Part shown: in pieces, positions 46,374-60,612 of the stretch
Layout of the letters: every line of letters starts with the position of its first letter
Position numbering within the stretch: the first letter of the stretch is position 1
Origin: Adineta steineri
Taxonomy: Eukaryota > Rotifera > Eurotatoria > Adinetida > Adinetidae
Direction of reading: 5' to 3'
Length of the DNA: 64,000 nucleotides
Assembly (NCBI GenBank): GCA_905250115.1
Contig: CAJNOI010000039.1
Coordinates: forward strand, 339,488-403,487
Made by a program: the position numbers and the translations under genes
Notes under the pieces: generated by a model
What the model saw: the letters and a program-made list of their open reading frames with translations, nothing else
Told to the model about the DNA's origin: nothing
Database searches by the model: none

Positions 46374-47780
46374 TCACTTTGTTGCTCTTGCTAACCAACA
46401 GCTAGCATTAACAATAAAACGTGCTGTACCTGCTGAATTCCAATTAATAAATAATTTCGTAAAACCACAATCTAAACATAAACGTCCTTCAGTAGACCCT
46501 ATGGGTGGATCGAATGCAATAATACATGGATTTCCATCAGTTGCTGTTGCTAGAGTAGTTATTAATGTTCGATTTGTTGACATAGAATAGACAGGATGAC
46601 AGATTGTAACACCTTCGAATAAATGTTTTATTCCCGTAAAAATTTCATGTTGACCAAAACGTCCGGCCTGGAAATAACCATCTTCATTAAATGCGAGTGT
46701 TTTATTACCTTGATAATCACCCGCAAGAACAATACCGAATTTTTTATAGAGAAATTCCGATGCATGAGATACATAAGGTACATTATCAGCAAATAAAAAG
46801 ACAGCTCCACCATTGGAATGAAAATCTATTAATGTTGAAATAAATGATTTACTATCAATAGAACTTGAACTAATAACCCATGCAATTTGATAATGATTTG
46901 ATCGAAGTTCAGATATAAAATCAATTTCATGTTTAACATTTTTCACGGAAAAACCTTTGATTTCTAATGCTTCAATTGGCGCTTTCATATCTCCACTTTT
47001 ATAAAATTGCCCAATTAAAATTCGATAGCCAACAAATGCACCATCTCGACCTAAATCATATTCTCTATCTAAAGGATTACTGTACTGATCGTACAAATTA
47101 GCATCATCAATTATACATTGCCCTGCTTTTACATTGTAAAATTTCGGATTTGGCTACAATTAAAAAGTAACTTATAGATTTTTGTTAAACTATGTAAAAC
47201 TTACTTGAAAGTAATTCAATATGAATTGATGAATAGTTTTGTAATAAACTAGAATATTATCATAGATCATATGAGGAATAACGAGCCATATGAGAAAAAT
47301 AAATTTTGCAAAACAAAAAAAGCGAAGATTCAAATATAAACTATCGCAAAGATAATCAAAAAAGCCGAACAATACATAAACTATCCAATAGATGAACCAT
47401 TTTGCATCATTATTTGTTAATGATAAATCAATCGCTAATAATCTATATAAATATAATAAATGCAAAGATATGAATCTTTCAAATATCTTAAACTTACACG
47501 ACATAAAATGAAACAAGAAATCCAATGAAATTTCCAATAAGATGAATGTTCCAACCAAAGATTAAATAAATAATAAAAATGGTAGCTATAACTAAAAAGA
47601 AACTAATACGATAATCCTAGAATTTACAAATAATTTTATATTACAATGAATAGTTTCTTCTTGTTTAAGTTCTACTATCTGTTTTGCTGATGATAGAAAT
47701 GAACTAATCTGTTTGTTTGAATTAAGTAACTTGAATTCAGGTTCAATCTGATGAATTAAATCTTGAATTAAATTGCGCAT
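46374..47780 (-). CDS. REEP5/DP1-type membrane domain fused to a ThuA/GATase-like domain
   Basis: Four exons joined in phase encode about 410 residues. Residues 1-150 match REEP5/DP1/Yop1: an N-terminal helix, hydrophobic hairpins (FFLVIATIFIIYLIFGW, IGNFIGFLVSFYVV), then DAKWFIYWIVYVLFGFFDYL (REEP5 [20 protein letters not shown]) and FAKFIFLIWLVIPHM. REEP proteins shape tubular ER. After a 51-bp intron (47154-47204, phase 0), residues 153-412 form a soluble alpha/beta domain with GYRILIGQFY, GGAVFLFADNVPYVSHASEF, FGQHEIFTGI, LFEGVTICHPVYS and DCGFTKLFINWNSAGTARF. These look like a class I glutamine-amidotransferase/ThuA-like Rossmann fold, which I recall alongside vWA modules in protist and fungal proteins. 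No catalytic triad is obvious. The first intron (59 bp, donor GTAGAA) is the least certain join. Confidence 0.65.
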
Positions 47781-48362
47781 CTTAACTTATCATTGATAAT
47801 AGATTGTTGTATTATGAAAAAAAGAAAATGATTGTAAAATAACGATAACATAATCTTTTGCATTTACAGTACATGTACTTATACAAAGACAAGAGAGAGG
47901 AAACAGGAGTTTTTATTTATTTAAAGAGTATGCTTCATAGAACGTCATGGACAACTTTTCAAAAGAACGATACAAGTGGAATACTTTTAAAACATAACCT
48001 TCGATATTTCATGGTCATTTTTAACTTATATGTTCATACGATAAATCTTATGTAACTACTTACATGATTAAAAGACGATTAGTGAATACCCGCGGATTCA
48101 CAGTCTCAAAATAGTAAACAACGACATGAAAATGATGGTTTTCTTTATTTAGAAGAAATGGCAAAAAAAAAGAATCTAGACGAATGTTATACATCGATTT
48201 TCCATAGTCATAAAAAGTCAATTATGTGTACTATTATTTTTTAACTGTCAACAAAGAAAAATGAATATAAACCATTTTTAGTGTAAGGTTTCATTCAATA
48301 GTTTTGAATATGAATCCGATTAAACATGAATATTCTGATATTCCTGAGCAATTCATTCTTTT

Positions 48363-48670
48363 CAGTGGCGTAAGCAGGTCTGGGTCATTGCACAATTGCC
48401 CAATGAGTTTTCGGAAGCGAAAGTATCAATAGCAGGAGTGGCGCGAGTCAGCCAACATTGGGGGAGGGGTGTAACGAAATTTTTTCGGGGGGGTGTAGCA
48501 TCATCTTTGGTAAAAAACCTAAGGTGATTTGCCGATTTGGTTCAGCAAAAAATAGAGATTTTCGAAGATTAGGCGGTGTTACACCCCCAATCGCGCCACT
48601 CCTGATCAATAGTCAGTTTTTTAATTGCTTAATATTACCGATGACTGAAAATTTTTTAGCTACGCTATTG
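48363..48670. mobile_element. outer non-autonomous hAT-like element
   Basis: It begins CAGTGGCGTAAGC and ends GCTACGCTATTG, an imperfect inverse, and is flanked by 8-bp repeats ATTCTTTT (48355-48362) and ATTCTTTG (48671-48678). CAGTGGCG-type termini and 8-bp target-site duplications are typical of the hAT superfamily. Removing the inner element leaves about 130 bp, with no coding capacity. Confidence 0.6.
48433..48604. mobile_element. inner non-autonomous hAT-like MITE
   Basis: A 172-bp element with a perfect 14-bp terminal inverted repeat, CAGGAGTGGCGCGA and TCGCGCCACTCCTG, flanked by identical 8-bp duplications ATCAATAG (48425-48432 and 48605-48612). GC-rich subterminal sequence (ATTGGGGG...GTGTAAC) is also partly inverted. 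It sits inside the outer element, so it inserted later. The intact duplication suggests it is the younger of the two. Confidence 0.85.
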
Positions 48671-48763
48671 ATTCTTTGCAATAGATAATTTAGTTTAGTT
48701 TTAATTCGTAGAAAAATAATTTAATCAAGAAAAATTATAGAAAAAATTTTTTTATTTATAAAA

Positions 48764-49459
48764 TCATCGAAATAATTTAAGTGCTCCATATTGAGGATCG
48801 ACTTGAGTCATATCTTTGTAAAGTGCCATGCCAGTATTACGAAATTCTTGTTCATATATGACTTCCTCATTTTGAAGTAATGTTGCCAGAGCTGCTTGGC
48901 GTGCCTATTAAAATAAAAAATATTAATATGGGTCGATGCATTTCTATTTCTAATAGATTATATTTCTGAGAAGAAAAAAAAACACATACAGTAAGATGAG
49001 CTTTGCGAAGTAATATTAATTCTTGATCACGTTGTTTATGTGCTGCTGATTCTCGTGCTGCTACATTTGACCAAGCTGATTGTTCAGCCCAATTCGTTGT
49101 AAATTTTGCATTTTTATTACTAAAATACAATACTTATTACACTGTTGTTTCTATATTTTGAATAATATTAAATATTACTGGTTGAGTTCTTTCAATTGTT
49201 TGAGATGCACTTCTTCACCCTAATTAAAAAAAAATGAACTTATATATTATTCATCATAATTAGTTAATGGACTCGATATTTACTTCAGCAACTTTTTGCA
49301 TTCGAGCAGCACTACTATCAGGTTTGCCTTTATTCATTTCATATCGAAATGATGTTGACATCAATCGATCTTGTGTTGAAATACGAACAGGTTTTCCTAA
49401 TAATAATAAATTTATTTAAGATTTCGTGTATACAGCATATATATACCTTGTTGATTCAT
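48764..49459 (-). CDS. CFAP141: CFAP141-like ciliary protein
   Basis: Five short exons give about 147 residues, from ATG at 49457-49459 (exon of 13 nt, MNQQG) to TGA at 48764-48766. The C-terminal half matches CFAP141 (C1orf189): LLRKAHLTARQAALATLLQN followed by EEVIYEQEFRNTGMALY, aligning with human [30 protein letters not shown]. A motif NWAEQSAWSNVAARES lies before it. CFAP141 is a microtubule inner protein of ciliary doublets, fitting an animal with motile cilia. An acceptor-like TTGCAG ends 21 nt before the ATG. It is divergent from DCAF8, with 273 bp between start codons. Confidence 0.8.
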
Positions 49460-49732
49460 CGTTATTGTTTATAAATTTATCTGCAATATATTAAATTAAA
49501 ATGAAAATCAATACATTAAGATTCTATTATAGATCTGAAATTGAAACCACCAAACATATTCCATTTATGTATTCATTTCTTATCAGTTGTGGAGCAACAA
49601 ACATATTCTTTTCCTTTTTTTTTATTGGCTAGATCTTTATAATCAATCAGATTTAGTTTCCTGTGAGTTAACATTACGACTGCGCATAATAACAGTAGTT
49701 ATATATTTATTGAGATAAAAAAAAGACTAATT

Positions 49733-52162
<2,430 letters not shown>

Positions 52163-53031
52163 AACCATGTTGATCTGTTAGGATTCAAAATACTTTAGTC
52201 AAGCATAAGCAGTTTATGATAGCAATCAACTATATGATTGTCTTTCGTGCATTTTCTGTACATTCATATGTGTATGGACGTTTTTGTTTCGTTAATCTAA
52301 ATCATGATAATCATTTTGTCATGTATTTTTATTTTGTATTAGATTGTATATTTTCCCCTTGTTTTTTTTCTTGTTCTTAGAAGATGACAATACAAAAAAA
52401 AACTAAAACAAAGAGAAACTGTTCGAACTCTTTATTATTAGTTTTGATATAGTTTAACTATGAAACTCTAACATCATTTTGTTCTACTGATATTTAAATG
52501 TGTTATAATTCAAGCAAGAAGATACTTGAAGTCTTTACAACTCACTTAAATCCTCGATATTTTACTATCGTTTTTTATTGATGACTACGAGGATGTATAA
52601 GACACTGACAATGATTCTCATTGTTTCTGAATTCTCTAATTGCATTGGTATGACTAAATTATAGATTCACTTGAATTATTGAGAATACAAAAATGATGCA
52701 CTATTGAACATAAAACCAATTAATGTCAATCGTAAGAAGAATCTTTGCTGATAAAAACTAATTATTTATTTATTTCAAGATAAAAAAATACAATCTTATA
52801 CTGTTATCAATCATACACAGACAATGATTAAATATTATGCATTTTTTTTGTGCCATAAAACAAAAAATTAGAAAAAAAAAGTATATTGAAGTATAAATAA
52901 AGTATATATATATATATATATATATGGAAAGATGATACTACGATTAGATGCATGCACATAGGAAAGACAATTTTCTCAATTTATGTGCATAATTTGATTA
53001 TTTATTTACTATGATAATATTAACGGAATGA
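52163..53031. other. convergent 3' intergenic region
   Basis: About 870 bp of AT-rich DNA between the stops of DCAF8 (plus) and TMEM9 (minus), with a TA microsatellite at 52903-52925. No gene is seen. Confidence 0.5.
52903..52925. repeat. TA microsatellite
   Basis: Uninterrupted TA run downstream of TMEM9. Confidence 0.85.
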
Positions 53032-53859
53032 CTAATTAAGTAATTCATGTTTATTATAAACTGATTGTCGTTGTTGTTGAACCTGAAAATGACAAAAAAA
53101 AGATATATTTCATGAAATAATATAGAATAAGAATAATATTTATACATTTTTTCTCCATTTCGATTGTTCATGTGTAACTAAATTTAAGACCGTAGATGAA
53201 CGATCTGTATTACGTGTTAAACCACTTGCAGGAGCAGGTTCACTAAATATACATTCTTGTGTTGGATTATCTAGATGAAGTTCATCATTAACTTGTCTTT
53301 CATAATGTCTTTGTGGTCGTGTGGTATTTGATGTTGTCGTAGTTGCTGTTGTTGGTTTTTTATTTTGATTCATCAACGGATCAAGACATAATAAAAATGA
53401 CATATAAATAAATAATAATGATATAGCAACCATTATTATAATTACTACAACCTTTTAAAAATAATAAAAGAATGATTTAAGTTTTTCTTTTTTATAAGCA
53501 AATTTACCTTCATTGTTGTTGTATTACGTACTTCATAATTACACACACAACTGTACAAAAATAAAAAAACTTATTTTGTTGATGTTTATGAAAAACTTAT
53601 TTTACCGTGGGCAAAAACGTTGTTGAAAACTAGATGATGCTGTTATTGTATGAAAAACAACACGTTCGCATGTACAATTATCCGGTGCAACAACATCTAT
53701 ATAAACACGACGATGTGTTTCATTCATTGATGGATCTTGTAAAACTGTAAATGATGGACAAATACATCGACAACGATAATCTTCAAATTCATCACCACCA
53801 TAAGTAACCAAGCATACGGAAGAAAAGAATAATACTAATATAATTAGACGATTTAACAT
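53032..53859 (-). CDS. TMEM9: TMEM9-family endosomal/lysosomal membrane protein
   Basis: Four exons, about 215 residues. A signal peptide (LIILVLFFSSVCLVTYG) is followed by a luminal Cys-rich domain (YRCRCICPSF, CTCERVVFHTI, CPRCVCNYEVRNTTTMK) matching TMEM9 (IRCKCICPPY, CECRYEERSTTTIK). One transmembrane helix follows (VAISLLFIYMSFLLCLDPLM, human LLLYMAFLMLVDPLI). The cytoplasmic tail ends QSKWRKNVQQQRQSVYNKHE, as in human QQRWKLQVQEQRKTVFDRHK. TMEM9 proteins sit in late endosomes and lysosomes and interact with V-ATPase or CLC transporters. The start is the ATG at 53859. Confidence 0.9.
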
Positions 53860-54515
53860 AATTTATCTCTTTTATAAAATAAAAATAAGTCTAAAATAAT
53901 AAAAAAACGTTTATCTTCTGACGACGAAGAAAATTTTACGCATGAATAATTAGGAAAAAAAAATGTGAATAAGGTGAGAACATTTAATAGAATGATTGAT
54001 ATTATTTCTAGATAGATAATTGCAATTTTCTATCGAAACAGAACAACAATTGTCCCTCAAGCAATATAATCTAATCAAGTCATGTCATGTACCATATATC
54101 TCTCAAGAATCAATAAAAAGAAAATAAACTTTTTATGATAGATGTCGCTTTTACACAAAAGAAATAAATAAACTTTATTATTATTTTTCATTTCAAAATT
54201 TCAAATGAAAATGTTATTTTAATATAGAATTTCAATCTAATAATATAAATAAATTCATTTAATCAATTATCAAATCAACCTTGTTAGAGTTTTATCATAG
54301 GCATTAATGGCGATATTTCAATCAGTCTCTTTCCTCCTTGCCCTCTTCTCTCTCTCTCTCTCTCAACCACTCCTACACTTCATAAATTGTTATTCTCTTG
54401 AAAAAAAAAACTTTCTTTTTTTTTAGTTTTATTTCAGATCATGTGAACTTGTTCAAGTGATCAAGGTGGTATTTTTCCGTATTGAATATTGTTTATTTGT
54501 AATCATGACAATATA
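53860..54515. promoter_or_regulatory. divergent promoter region TMEM9 / AUTS2-like
   Basis: About 650 bp between divergent start codons, AT-rich, with a CT microsatellite at 54348-54364. No gene is seen; it probably contains both promoters. Confidence 0.45.
54348..54364. repeat. CT microsatellite
   Basis: Short CT dinucleotide run about 150 bp upstream of the AUTS2-like start. Confidence 0.75.
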
Positions 54516-57500
54516 ATGGAAGAACCATTAGAACAAGAACACGCAATTACAAATGATGATTTAAAACCATCATCATCAACATCAACAACAACAACAACAA
54601 CAAAATCATCCCGTTTAACAAAACAAACAACGACAACAAATGGTACAATACGTCGTCATAAACGACGACGTCAAACAAATAGTACGCGTTCATCAAGTGA
54701 TCATTCGACGTCATCAAGTCGTTCATCATCATCATCAAGTCATTCTTCACGTTCTTCAATAAAAAATAGCAATTCAAATGATCAAGAACCAAAAAAAACG
54801 CGTAGTTGTTTAGCACAAGAACAATTACAAATAATTATTGATAAAACAAAAACTGGAAAATATGACATTTTGGATAGTTTTGCTTTTTTATCTTTCGAAA
54901 CCGATGATGATTGGCGTTTGGCATTTGAACATTTTAAACAACAACAATTACAACAAGCATTTACAAGAAAAAAATCTCATTCGATATCAGGAAAAAAAAA
55001 TGGACATGTTATTGATCATACAGATGAACATTTATTACATCGTTCAATAAGTGTACCATGTAAAATTGACGATGGACAAAAAATATCGAATCATCCGATA
55101 TCAGCTCCAGTAGAGGATATAACATCAGAAAAGTACGTAGATTTAAGAAGATTTTCATTCTATAAAAAGATGTTTCCGAGTTATTTTTGGTTTTGAAATC
55201 TTTTGATTATGACAGTTAATAACATGAGATATTATTGTCTATTGAGTAGAAACAAAAACTATGTCTTGTCATTTTTTGGATCTATAAATAATAACCTTAT
55301 CAGATTAAAATTACTTATAGACGTATTTTTCTAATCTTCTTGATTTATTTTTATCATCTAGGTTTAAATAGTAGTTTCTTATTTGACAAAAAAACGCATC
55401 ATTTTACTGAGTTGGATTTTAGTATCTGATTAATTCTTAAGTGACACTATCTTGGGTTTTTTTTCAAGATATTTGTAAGTTTTATTATCAAAAGAGTTTA
55501 AAGCTATCGTGGTTTAAAAGTTGACAGTTCTTTATGTCAAATCTCCTGTCACCTTATATAAATAATCTTTAGCCACATAGCATGAGAATTATACTTGAAT
55601 TTTATTGACTAATAAAATACTTTTCTTTTTCTCACATAGAAAATTTCTTTTTTGTATAAAATGTTGTTTCAATAGTTGTTAAATTTTCTTCTATTATTTA
55701 AGTCATCAAGCAACAATGTGGCAAGAAACATCTCCAGATAAAACTACTGATGATCGTCAATCAATAACAACAACAATTAAAAGTGAACCTATAGAGAAAA
55801 CTAATCGTTCAAGTCGAACAACATCTGAACATGATGAAAATCATTGTGATGTGGAAAATAATCCAAATTCAACTGTATCATCACAAAAATCTACGGATGA
55901 GATTAAAGTTGAAGCTAATGAAAAGAAACATCATCATCATCATCATCACCATCATCATCATCATAAATCACATAAACGACATAAGACTAAACATGATCTA
56001 AGTGTTAATGGCGATAGGTATAGAAATAAGACAAAAAAAAAGATTGTTTCAATTATTCAATTATTTCTTTTAGTAGTAATAAACATCCAACGATTACATC
56101 AATGTCTGATTTAGCAAAACAACATATTAAAAATGAACCAATTCCACTTCCACCTTCATTCAATTTTCCACCCCATTTCGATCCAAAACTATTTTCTCTT
56201 CCACAATTTTCACCATTTGCTTCTCCTGCTCCTCCTCCTCCACCATCATCATCATTTCCTGGTTCATATGATCATTCATTGATGTTAGCAAATCGATTCT
56301 ATGGTGGACAATATCCACGTGATCTTCCCATGGCTCCACCACATAGACCGCCATCAAGATCATTACAACATCCATATTCATTGAAAGAAAATCATTCAAA
56401 TTCAGCAGAATCTATGGAAAAAATGTTTGAAAAATATTATCCAGGTGTATTACCAAGTTATTTAGCAGCTGCCGCTTCTGCAGCAGCAGCATCAGCAAAT
56501 AGTAATTCACCTGTATCATCATTAAATGTTAAAATGCATGGTGCTTCTCCAAATAATCCTGATCATCCCCTATGGCCACATCGTGAAGCTTTACAACGAC
56601 AATTTTTAGCTGCATCAAATAAACGAAGTTCAACAAAATCACCATTATTTGATTCAAATACAAAATTACCATCAAATCATTCAGGACCATCACCAACTGA
56701 TCATAATAATCATCATCATCGTCGTCATAGTTCATCAACATCTAATACGGATATACCCAATTCAACAACACCCACAGGACATCCATTATATTTAGCACCT
56801 GTTATTGTTACAGAATTTCATCAGGTAGATTTTAAAGTATAATTTTTTTTGAATGTTTCTATATATTTTTTATTTTAGCATCAACATAATCATAATCATA
56901 CACATGAACATAAATTAAATATAACAACGAAAGAAGAACGATCATCAACACCAAGATCGAAAACTCCATTATCAAATGAACCTAAAAAACCTAAATCAGG
57001 TTTTTCTGTCACAGATATGTTTATTGATAAAACATCACCTGTTATTAAACATTCACCACAACCACAGCAGCAACAGCAACCTCAACAACAACAACAACAA
57101 GGTTTCTTATCGGTTATTAATAATAAAAAAGATAATAATCAGTCATCATTAGTACAATTAAAAAAACCATCGAATGGTAAATGGTCAACAGCACATGTTC
57201 ATATAGCATGGATGATTTATCATAGTGAACAACGACAACGAGAAAAATTAAATCTTCTTAATCCAACAAATAAAATTCGTCCTTCAAATTCATTAGTTTC
57301 ATCATCACAATCGTCACTTTTACCACCACCATTACCATTAAATGATAATAATAATGATTTATCATTAATACGTTCACCATTACAACCACCACCACCTCTC
57401 CCACCACCATTTACATTTCCATTTGATCTTACTTCTCAACAAAATCCTCTATTTCGACCATCATCCACAACAAAATTATCACGACCAGCAATTACACCAT

Positions 57501-58227
57501 CATCATCCTCATCATCTTCATCAATTAAAACACCAACTATAAAACGTGAACAAAAACCACCATTATTTGATGAACGTATTCGACGAACATCTCCATCACC
57601 ATCATCACGACCAACATCAGGGTCAAATTTTCTTCCATCTTCACCATCACATCGTATGAGGGTAAGATTCATTTAATAATTAATTTTTTTATTTCTACTT
57701 TATTTTTCTTCGATCTTCAATAGATGGATTTTCCATCATTATTGTTACCACCACCACCTACACAACATCAACTACCAACATTTTCTGTAAACGATGATCG
57801 AAGACGTTTTCAAGCTCCAAATCCCGATCTTTTACAATCTTTTGGCGCTTCAGGTCCAAATCCATTTTTTCAATCATTTTTTCCAATGGGTGCACCACCA
57901 ATGCCACCACCCCCACAACATATGTCTTCATCATCATCGTCTCGTCGTAGTGGTATGAACAGTGATTCATCAAAATCATCATTATTTCTTCCATCTATGC
58001 AAACACCATTTGATTTTACTCGATCACCTTTATTACAATCTGGACTTCCTCTACCGAATAATCATCTTGACTCTGATCGTTATCGTTTTATTTATGAACA
58101 ACAAGCACGTGAACGAGATTTTCAATTAGCAATGATGGCTGCAGCAGGAGGAAATGGACCACCACCTCCACCACCACTTTTTACCGATCCAAATTCTTCG
58201 GCACTGTTTAAACATTATCAAACTTAA
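54516..58227 (+). CDS. AUTS2/fibrosin-family protein
   Basis: Five exons (54516-55132, 55703-56018, 56074-56824, 56879-57661, 57724-58227) join in phase to 989 residues. The diagnostic segment is NGKWSTAHVHIAWMIYHSEQ (about 57174-57230), matching [20 protein letters not shown] of AUTS2. Around it the protein is largely disordered: Ser/Arg-rich and basic N-terminus, a 12-residue His run (about 55927-55964), SEPIEK and NEPIPLPP sumoylation-like motifs (IKSEP, IKNEP), Pro-rich runs, a Gln run (about 57063-57102) and an Ala run. A second conserved-looking piece, DRYRFIYEQQARERDFQLAM, is near the C-terminus. AUTS2, FBRS and FBRSL1 are subunits of non-canonical PRC1 and can recruit P300/CK2 to activate genes in neurons. 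The intron at 55133-55702 is 570 bp; others are about 55 bp. Confidence 0.85.
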
Positions 58228-58370
58228 TTCATTTTTGTTTTCTTTTTTTTATATCTCATGACTTGTTTTTTTTTGTCAGACAAATTTCTTGATCTCTTAT
58301 CCACTTCACGAATCCATGACGCAACTTATTTTTGTTTATTATTTGCATCAACAGTGTCTTCTTCATCTTT

Positions 58371-58398
58371 CTCTCTCTCTCTCTCTCGCTCTCTCTCT
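58371..58398. repeat. CT microsatellite
   Basis: Nearly perfect CT run downstream of the AUTS2-like gene. Confidence 0.8.
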
Positions 58399-58572
58399 TG
58401 TTTTTTTTTATTCTCGACTTATGAGTGTGTATTAACTTCATTTTTCGTAGAAAGAAAAAAAAATCTTCTGTTTTTTTTTCTTATCTGTATTCATCTTGCT
58501 TGGGATATTTACTTCTTACTCTTTCTTTATACTCACAATCGTGTTATATATGGAACTTTTTCATATGAGTTT

Positions 58573-58603
58573 GCGTGCGTGCGTGTGTGTGTGTGTGTGC
58601 GTT
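58573..58603. repeat. GT/GCGT microsatellite
   Basis: Mixed GCGT and GT tandem run, a potential Z-DNA former, in the same 3' region. Confidence 0.8.
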
Positions 58604-59111
58604 TGTATATGTAAATAATTTATGTGTGTATGTTTGCAATTTGACAAACAACGCTAAAAAATATACTCTCAATCAATTCTATAATAATATATTCATTTTG
58701 AATTTTTCGGAAGCAGCTTATTATTTAACTAAGAACATTTTGTTTTATTATTATCGCGAGAACAAAAAAAGAAAACTAAGTGGTATTATATTTATTGAAA
58801 AAACAAATGTGATTAATAATGCCTTCAAGTAGAATATGGAGATAATAGTAATTCTTTTTTTTTTGCTTCTTTTTCTATCCTCATGTCTACAATGAATAAG
58901 CTATCTTGTGTCATTATTGCGTAGAAAAAAGATACTTGATGATTCTTGGCACAAAAAAAACAATCATCATGTATCTTCTGTTTCTCGATGATTCTCTTCG
59001 TCATGCCAGAGAAAAAAGACGATATCGATTCATCCTATGTACTAGTATATATAGACGTCGAGAACATCGGTTCTATCAGTTAGATTAAGAATAATAATAG
59101 AAGAAGTTATC

Positions 59112-59728
59112 ATGAAGCTTTTACTCGTTTTCGCATTTTTGGCTCTTGTTTGTTTGGCTCGATCGGCACCATCGGTAAATTTATATTAAAAAATAACTTT
59201 CTTTATTTTATTTATTTATAATAAAAGGCAATAAGTAAACCACGACAACTCATTCTTCCTCATTATGATGAAGATGAAGAAATTAAAATACACATAGATG
59301 AAGATCATACACATGGCATCGATACTGAAGATGCCGATGATGCTGATGAAGAAGAACCATCAACAACAACAACAACAACAACGACTACAACAACTCGTCG
59401 TGCACCTTATGCATTTCCAACAAGAGATCGTAATTTAATACCTTCACGACGACCTATTCGAGTAAATATTAAAAAATTAAAAATTTCCTTTTTATGTTTA
59501 TTTACAATTTAGACACAACGTCCAACAACTCGTCAAACAACAACAACTGTTGCTATTGATTATGAACAAAACGACAATGAATATGATGGTGATTACAAAT
59601 ATGTTCGAGATTTTCGTAAATATATTCAACAATTAGTCGATGATATTAAAAAAGTCATTCGAAATCTGACTGGTATGGATTTGACTGATACACCTCGACG
59701 ACAACAGTATCCTGAACATGAAGATTAA
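59112..59728 (+). CDS. small secreted acidic Thr-rich protein
   Basis: Three exons (59112-59174, 59228-59461, 59513-59728) give 170 residues. The first exon encodes a textbook signal peptide (MKLLLVFAFLALVCLARSAP). The mature protein has an acidic His-containing stretch (HYDEDEEIKIHIDEDHTH), an 11-residue Thr run likely to be O-glycosylated, a basic Arg/Pro segment (TTRRAPYAF, PSRRPIRTQRPTT), and a C-terminal helix (YVRDFRKYIQQLVDDIKKVI). It has no cysteine pattern after the signal peptide. I do not recognise a family; a secreted mucin-like or peptide-precursor role is conceivable but unsupported. Confidence 0.8.
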
Positions 59729-60612
59729 ATTAAAATTAAAAATAACAATTCTTTCGCTTTTTTTGTTAGTTATTCATAGAGTTTCTTATATTTGTATATT
59801 GTTGTTATACACTATTTGCATGTAATAAATATTTAGTAAGTTTTATATTTAAATAAACATAGTTTTTGAAAATATATCCAACCTTATGTATACATTAGAC
59901 ACTATTTCTAAGATAACAAATGAATTATTTATTCATCGTTACAACAACATTTATATTCCATATGTAACTAATAAAGAATTTAAAATCAGTATTATTTTGC
60001 TTTAAATCAAAAAAAAAATAATTACTCAAATTTTGTACCTGACGTATAGAGTATATTTTCATGAATTGTCTATACTAATGTCAAGTGATATTTTCCATTA
60101 ATATATCATCTATCTTTTTTTGTTATGTCATAAAGACCTAATGTTCTCTTTTTTCTCCGATTAACTCGTCAACATATATTCTATGTCTTATTGATTGATG
60201 TAAAACTACGTTTTAATCAAATATTTAATTTAACTATTGAGTTTCAATTTTAACTATAATAAGATAATTCTGTATATGTATATCCGTTAGAGACTGTAAA
60301 TTCATAGTTTTCTTGTTAATTATATAGATATATATAAAATTCAAGGTAAAATAGATGACATTTACATTGTTACATGTCATTATATTAAATAAATCTTTTC
60401 AATTTATGATGTTCTATTGCTGCTTGTAAATAATCACTTGGCATTTTACTTGCTTCGATAGTGCCACAGGCCAAAATACTTCTCGTTTTTTTTTTCTCTG
60501 TATTCAAGTACGCCTATTTGTCTTCCATATGAAAGAACCAATAATTTATTTTTTCTAATAGATTGATTATTCATCAAAAAAGAAAAGAATAGACCTTTTT
60601 TAAAAACGGATC
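59729..60612. other. intergenic region
   Basis: About 880 bp of AT-rich DNA between two plus-strand genes. AATAAA hexamers occur soon after the upstream stop (near 59825 and 59851). No gene or clear element is seen. Confidence 0.45.

Larger units (their letters stand above)
47781..48763. other. intergenic region with nested transposable elements
   Basis: A promoter-side spacer of the REEP-fusion gene and 3' side of CFAP141, both minus strand. From 48363 to 48670 it is occupied by two nested TIR elements described separately. The remainder is AT-rich without a gene. Confidence 0.5.
58228..59111. other. AUTS2-like 3'UTR and spacer
   Basis: Non-coding, with CT (58371-58398) and GT (58573-58603) microsatellites and T runs. 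Open frames here are low-complexity and have no homology signal. It ends at the start of a small secreted-protein gene. Confidence 0.45.

Noticed and set aside
54547..54816. Minus-strand Met/Leu-rich frame
   Set aside because: Antisense of the Thr/Ser-rich start of the AUTS2-like gene; other minus-strand frames to 57994 are also shadows.
55927..55964. CAT/CAC repeat as a free microsatellite
   Set aside because: It lies in frame inside the AUTS2-like coding sequence as a His run, so it is described there.
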